Shown: positions 6,614 through 9,137 of the stretch, piece by piece
Layout: every line of letters starts with the position of its first letter
Numbering within the stretch: position 1 is the stretch's first letter
NCBI GenBank assembly: GCA_934555855.1
Contig: CAKTFL010000060.1
Span: 1 to 9,137 of the forward strand
Source: an uncultured Sphingomonas sp.
GTDB taxonomy: Bacteria > Pseudomonadota > Alphaproteobacteria > Sphingomonadales > Sphingomonadaceae
Reading direction: 5' to 3'
Length of the DNA: 9,137 nt
Made by a program: the position numbers and the translations under genes
Notes under the pieces: generated by a model
Seen by the model: only the letters and a program-made list of their open reading frames with translations
What the model was told of the DNA's origin: nothing
Database searches by the model: none

Positions 6614-6642
6614 GCTATAGGCGCGGCCAAGGGGGGCGTCGA
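6614..6642 (-). promoter_or_regulatory. Possible internal promoter for lptF-lptG
   Basis: On the minus strand TCGACG (6642-6637) and TATAGC (6619-6614) are 17 nt apart. Each matches 4 of 6 bases of the sigma-70 consensus. The element lies in the 112-nt gap (6567-6678) between the kinase stop and the lptF start, about 48 nt before the ATG. No terminator hairpin is seen in that gap, so readthrough from spt and the kinase is also possible. Confidence 0.3.
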
Positions 6643-6678
6643 GCCCGGCGGCACGGCGAAAGAATTGGGGGCGCTGTC

Positions 6679-8640
6679 TTATTCGGCGGCAATCCGGTCC
6701 GGCGCGGCGGGGCGTCCCGATCCGACCGCCAACGCCACGGCGCGCTCCAGCCCCGCGAGCGTGTAGGGCTTGCGGAGCACGGGGCGGTCCGCGAAGTCGG
6801 CGGCGTTCATCTCGCCCGCAAAGCCGGTCACGAACAGCACCGCGACGTCGCGGTGGCTGGCGGCGAGCCCCGCCACCATCTCCGGTCCGGTCTGGCGCGG
6901 CATCAACACGTCGCTGACCACCAGGTCCACCGGCTCGTGCCGGTCCAGCAGCCCCGGCGCGTCGAGCGGGTCCTCGCACGCGAACGGCTCGTGTCCCAGC
7001 TCTTCCAGCGCGCCCATCGTCGCGGCGAGCACCCGCGGATCGTCCTCGACCACCAGGATTCGCAACATGCGCGCGGCCTGCGAGTCGGCCAGGCTCGCCT
7101 CCATCGTATCGGCTTCCGGCACGGCGCCCAGGTCGCGGGGCAGGAACATGGTGACGGTGGTGCCGCGACCCGGCGCGGTGTCGATGGTGATCTCGCCGTG
7201 CAACTGGCGGACCAGGCCGAAAATCTGGCTGAGACCCAGGCCCGTGCCCTTGCCCGCCTCCTTGGTCGTGAAGAACGGCTCGAACACGCGATCCGCCACT
7301 TCGGGCGTCATGCCGTGGCCGGTATCGGTGACGGCGAGCGAGACATAGTCGCCCGCCGGATTTTGATTGATCTCGCCTGCGGCAAGCGAGCGCATCCCGG
7401 TCTCGAAGGTCAGCGTACCCCGGCCGTGCATTGCGTCGCGGGCGTTGACGGCAAGGTTGAGAATGGCATTTTCCAGCTGCACGCGGTCACCGTGCACCTG
7501 CCAGCCGTCGGACCCGTCGCGGATGACCAGCGTGACCGCATCGCCCAGCACCCGGTCGAGCAGGTCGGACATGCCGGTGATGAGGTCGGCGGCGACGATC
7601 GGCTCGGGCTTCAACGATTCCTCGCGGCTGAAGGCGAGCAGCTGGCGGGTCAGCGCCGCCGCGCGATTGGCGCCTTCCGCAGCACTCTCGAGCGAGCGCG
7701 ACGCGGCCCCGGGATCAGCGGGCAAGGCACGCTGAGCAAGTTCCAGTCCGCCCAGCACTACCGCAAGCATGTTGTTGAAATCGTGGGCGATGCCGCCGGT
7801 CAGCTGGCCGACGGCATCCATTTTCTGCGCCTGGCGCAGCTTGGCCTCCTGCACTCGCAATTCGTCGGTGGCGTGCGCGACCGCGGCGGAGAGTTCCTCC
7901 GCCCGGGCACGTGCCGCGTCCGCCTCCGCACGGGCGACGGCTCTTTCGCCCAGCGCGTTCACCGTCGTCCAGCCGAGCGCGATGGCGCCGAGCACGATCA
8001 ACATGCCGAAGATCGCCAATGCGCCGGCGATCCTGCTCGATCGCTCGACCGATGCGGTGGCGGCGGTACTCCGCTCGTCCAGCACGACGCGCTCGCGGGC
8101 GATCACGCCGGCCAGCGTCTTGTCGAGCACGTCGAGCGCAGGACCCTTGCGGGCTTGGTAGAAGCGGGCGAACGCCTGCGTGTTCTTGCCGTAATTGGTG
8201 CTGAGCGCGATGAGCGCCAGTTCCCGGCCGCGGGCGTCGAATGCGGAGCGCAGGTGCGTGATCGGCTCGCGCTGGCCGCTATTGCCGCGCGTGATGCGGT
8301 CCAGCCGGTCCAGTTGGCTTTCCGCCAGCCGCCACTGGTCGAAGTACAGCTGGCCGAGCGAGCGATCGCCGGAGATGACGTAGCGGCCGAGCGACGCCTC
8401 CGACCGCGCCATGGTGCCCGATAGCGAGCGGGCCAGGATCATAACGTCGAAGCTGTGGGCCTGCGCCTCCAGCGCCTGATCGCGCCGGCGGTTGGCGCCG
8501 CTCAGGATCAGCACCAGCGCAACCAGTGTGGCGGCGCCGAGCAGGCCCATGACGACCAGCGTCATCGTCTGCCAGCTTACCCGGTCATCGGGTGCCAGTT
8601 CCTCGTCGATCTCACATTCCACACCCGAAATATACGCCAT
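6679..8640 (-). CDS. Hybrid sensor histidine kinase with CHASE3-like periplasmic domain
   Basis: This is a 653-residue inner-membrane kinase. A short cytosolic lead is followed by span 1 (about 26-48) and a helical periplasmic sensor (about 55-200) resembling CHASE3 ([20 protein letters not shown]...). Span 2 (about 204-223) and a charged coiled coil (230-275) come next. The HisKA block GGIAHDFNN has phospho-acceptor His286. The ATPase domain has N-box N391-N399, G1 DTGHG (439-443), F-box FEPFF (453-457) and G2 GKGTGLGL (463-470). The C-terminal receiver has Asp533/534, phospho-acceptor Asp577 in SDVLMP, Thr605 and Lys624. All key residues are present, so it should autophosphorylate and relay internally. 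No DNA-binding output domain or partner regulator is in view. The start is the ATG at 8640, the only start codon in frame within the 41-nt gap after spt, although its ribosome site is weak. The signal sensed is unknown; the position suggests envelope or sphingolipid state. Confidence 0.9.
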   Translation of the reverse strand: MAYISGVECEIDEELAPDDRVSWQTMTLVVMGLLGAATLVALVLILSGANRRRDQALEAQAHSFDVMILARSLSGTMARSEASLGRYVISGDRSLGQLYFDQWRLAESQLDRLDRITRGNSGQREPITHLRSAFDARGRELALIALSTNYGKNTQAFARFYQARKGPALDVLDKTLAGVIARERVVLDERSTAATASVERSSRIAGALAIFGMLIVLGAIALGWTTVNALGERAVARAEADAARARAEELSAAVAHATDELRVQEAKLRQAQKMDAVGQLTGGIAHDFNNMLAVVLGGLELAQRALPADPGAASRSLESAAEGANRAAALTRQLLAFSREESLKPEPIVAADLITGMSDLLDRVLGDAVTLVIRDGSDGWQVHGDRVQLENAILNLAVNARDAMHGRGTLTFETGMRSLAAGEINQNPAGDYVSLAVTDTGHGMTPEVADRVFEPFFTTKEAGKGTGLGLSQIFGLVRQLHGEITIDTAPGRGTTVTMFLPRDLGAVPEADTMEASLADSQAARMLRILVVEDDPRVLAATMGALEELGHEPFACEDPLDAPGLLDRHEPVDLVVSDVLMPRQTGPEMVAGLAASHRDVAVLFVTGFAGEMNAADFADRPVLRKPYTLAGLERAVALAVGSGRPAAPDRIAAE

Positions 8641-8681
8641 CGATGAATGCCGGGATACTCGGAGTTTGCCGCAAGGATAAC

Positions 8682-9137
8682 CTAGGCGATTACGCCCACT
8701 GCTTTGCCGGCGACCGCGAACATTTCCAGCACCCGGTCGATCTGATCGCTGCGATGCTCGGCGCATAGCGAGCATCGCAGCAGGAAGGTGCCGGCGGGCG
8801 TTGCGGGCGGCCGCGCCATGTTCACGTACAGACCGTTGTCGAGCAGCGCCTGCCACATGGCCACCGCTTGCTCCTGATCTTCCAGGATCACCGCGACGAT
8901 GGCGCTGTCGGGCGTTTCCGTGCCCAGGCGAAAGCCCATCGCCTTCAGCCCGCCGTGCAGGTGGCGGGCATTGTCCCACAGCTGCGCCCGCTTGGCCGTG
9001 GCGGTCATCAGCTTGCGGATGGAGGTCGCAGCGGTCGCGACGACGCTGGGCGGCAGGGAAGCGGTGAAGATGTAAGGGCGGCAGGCGAGGCGAATCGCCT
9101 CGAACTTCGGGTGGTTGGACACGCAGAAGCCGCCGAC
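8682..9137 (-). CDS. spt: Serine palmitoyltransferase, C-terminal part (5' end outside the window)
   Basis: This is the last 151 residues of a PLP-dependent alpha-oxoamine synthase. The fragment opens with VGGFCVSNHPKFE. In Sphingomonas serine palmitoyltransferase this stretch directly follows the PLP-binding lysine, so that lysine should lie just outside the window. Next come PYIFTASLPPSVVA, LHGGLKAMGF, DSAIVAV, ALLDNGLYVNMARPPATP and LLRCSLCAEH. This series closely resembles, from memory, the soluble homodimeric S. paucimobilis enzyme of about 420 residues. It condenses L-serine with a long-chain acyl thioester to 3-keto-dihydrosphingosine, the first step of sphingolipid synthesis, in the cytosol or at the inner membrane. 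Sister enzymes such as 2-amino-3-ketobutyrate CoA ligase and 5-aminolevulinate synthase share the fold, but the TASLPPSVVA and NMARPPATP stretches favour serine palmitoyltransferase. The hybrid kinase gene begins 41 nt after the stop, so the two are probably co-transcribed. Confidence 0.87.
   Translation of the reverse strand, partial: VGGFCVSNHPKFEAIRLACRPYIFTASLPPSVVATAATSIRKLMTATAKRAQLWDNARHLHGGLKAMGFRLGTETPDSAIVAVILEDQEQAVAMWQALLDNGLYVNMARPPATPAGTFLLRCSLCAEHRSDQIDRVLEMFAVAGKAVGVIA
8748..8781. repeat. Perfect 13-bp inverted repeat inside the spt coding region
   Basis: GCTGCGATGCTCG (8748-8760) and CGAGCATCGCAGC (8769-8781) are exact reverse complements around an 8-nt loop. They lie within spt, about 65-100 nt before its stop, over the codons for RCSLCAEHRS. 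It is the longest perfect hairpin noticed in the window. Confidence 0.9.

Noticed and set aside
6634..6646. GGGC/GCCC inverted repeat after the kinase gene as a terminator
   Set aside because: It has only 4 bp of pairing in GC-rich DNA, with no T-run. It overlaps a candidate -35 element.
6349..8424. A 691-codon open frame on the plus strand opposite the histidine kinase and lptF
   Set aside because: It is a GC-rich antisense shadow. Its translation is Arg/His/Gly/Asp-rich without domains, while the minus strand encodes full kinase motifs.
8641..8979. N-terminal extension of the histidine kinase into spt
   Set aside because: It would overlap spt deeply. It is low-complexity Arg/Gly sequence, and no start codon occurs between 8641 and 8681.

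Overview
The window is high-GC DNA that reads like a chromosome segment from a sphingomonad (Alphaproteobacteria, Sphingomonadales). The main reason is the partial gene at the right edge. Its C-terminal 151 residues look like serine palmitoyltransferase of the Sphingomonas type, the enzyme that starts sphingolipid synthesis. The family assignments below come from motif recognition by eye; no database search was run.

Layout, left to right. (1) 2-1319, plus strand: the 3' end of exodeoxyribonuclease III (xthA), then a signal-peptide-bearing outer-membrane beta-barrel protein. (2) 1320-1735: a spacer with a good candidate sigma-54 promoter in front of a small secreted protein that has two cysteines. 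(3) 1736-1795: a perfect 9-bp hairpin shared by two convergent genes. (4) 1796-2950, minus strand: a two-domain GNAT-fold acyltransferase, a candidate bacterial ceramide synthase. It diverges from (5) 3061-4176, plus strand: a membrane di-iron fatty acid desaturase/hydroxylase. (6) 4177-4272: two strong hairpins between convergent genes. (7) 9137 down to 4273, all minus strand, in transcription order: serine palmitoyltransferase (spt, partial), a CHASE3-like hybrid histidine kinase, lptF and lptG. The last two overlap by ATGA.

Taken together, about 7.3 kb (1796-9137) looks like a sphingolipid locus. Serine palmitoyltransferase makes the long-chain base, the GNAT protein could N-acylate it, the desaturase/hydroxylase could modify a chain, and the LptFG permease could extract the finished (glyco)lipid from the inner membrane towards the outer membrane. 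Sphingomonads are known to carry glycosphingolipids in the outer membrane in place of lipopolysaccharide, so Lpt permease genes beside spt make biological sense. A membrane sensor kinase placed between the synthesis gene and the transport genes suggests envelope-responsive control. The reactions of the GNAT protein and desaturase, the Lpt substrate and the role of the kinase are inferences from family and context.

No tRNA, rRNA, CRISPR array, insertion sequence, phage gene or attachment site was seen. All gaps over 100 nt are described in the entries.
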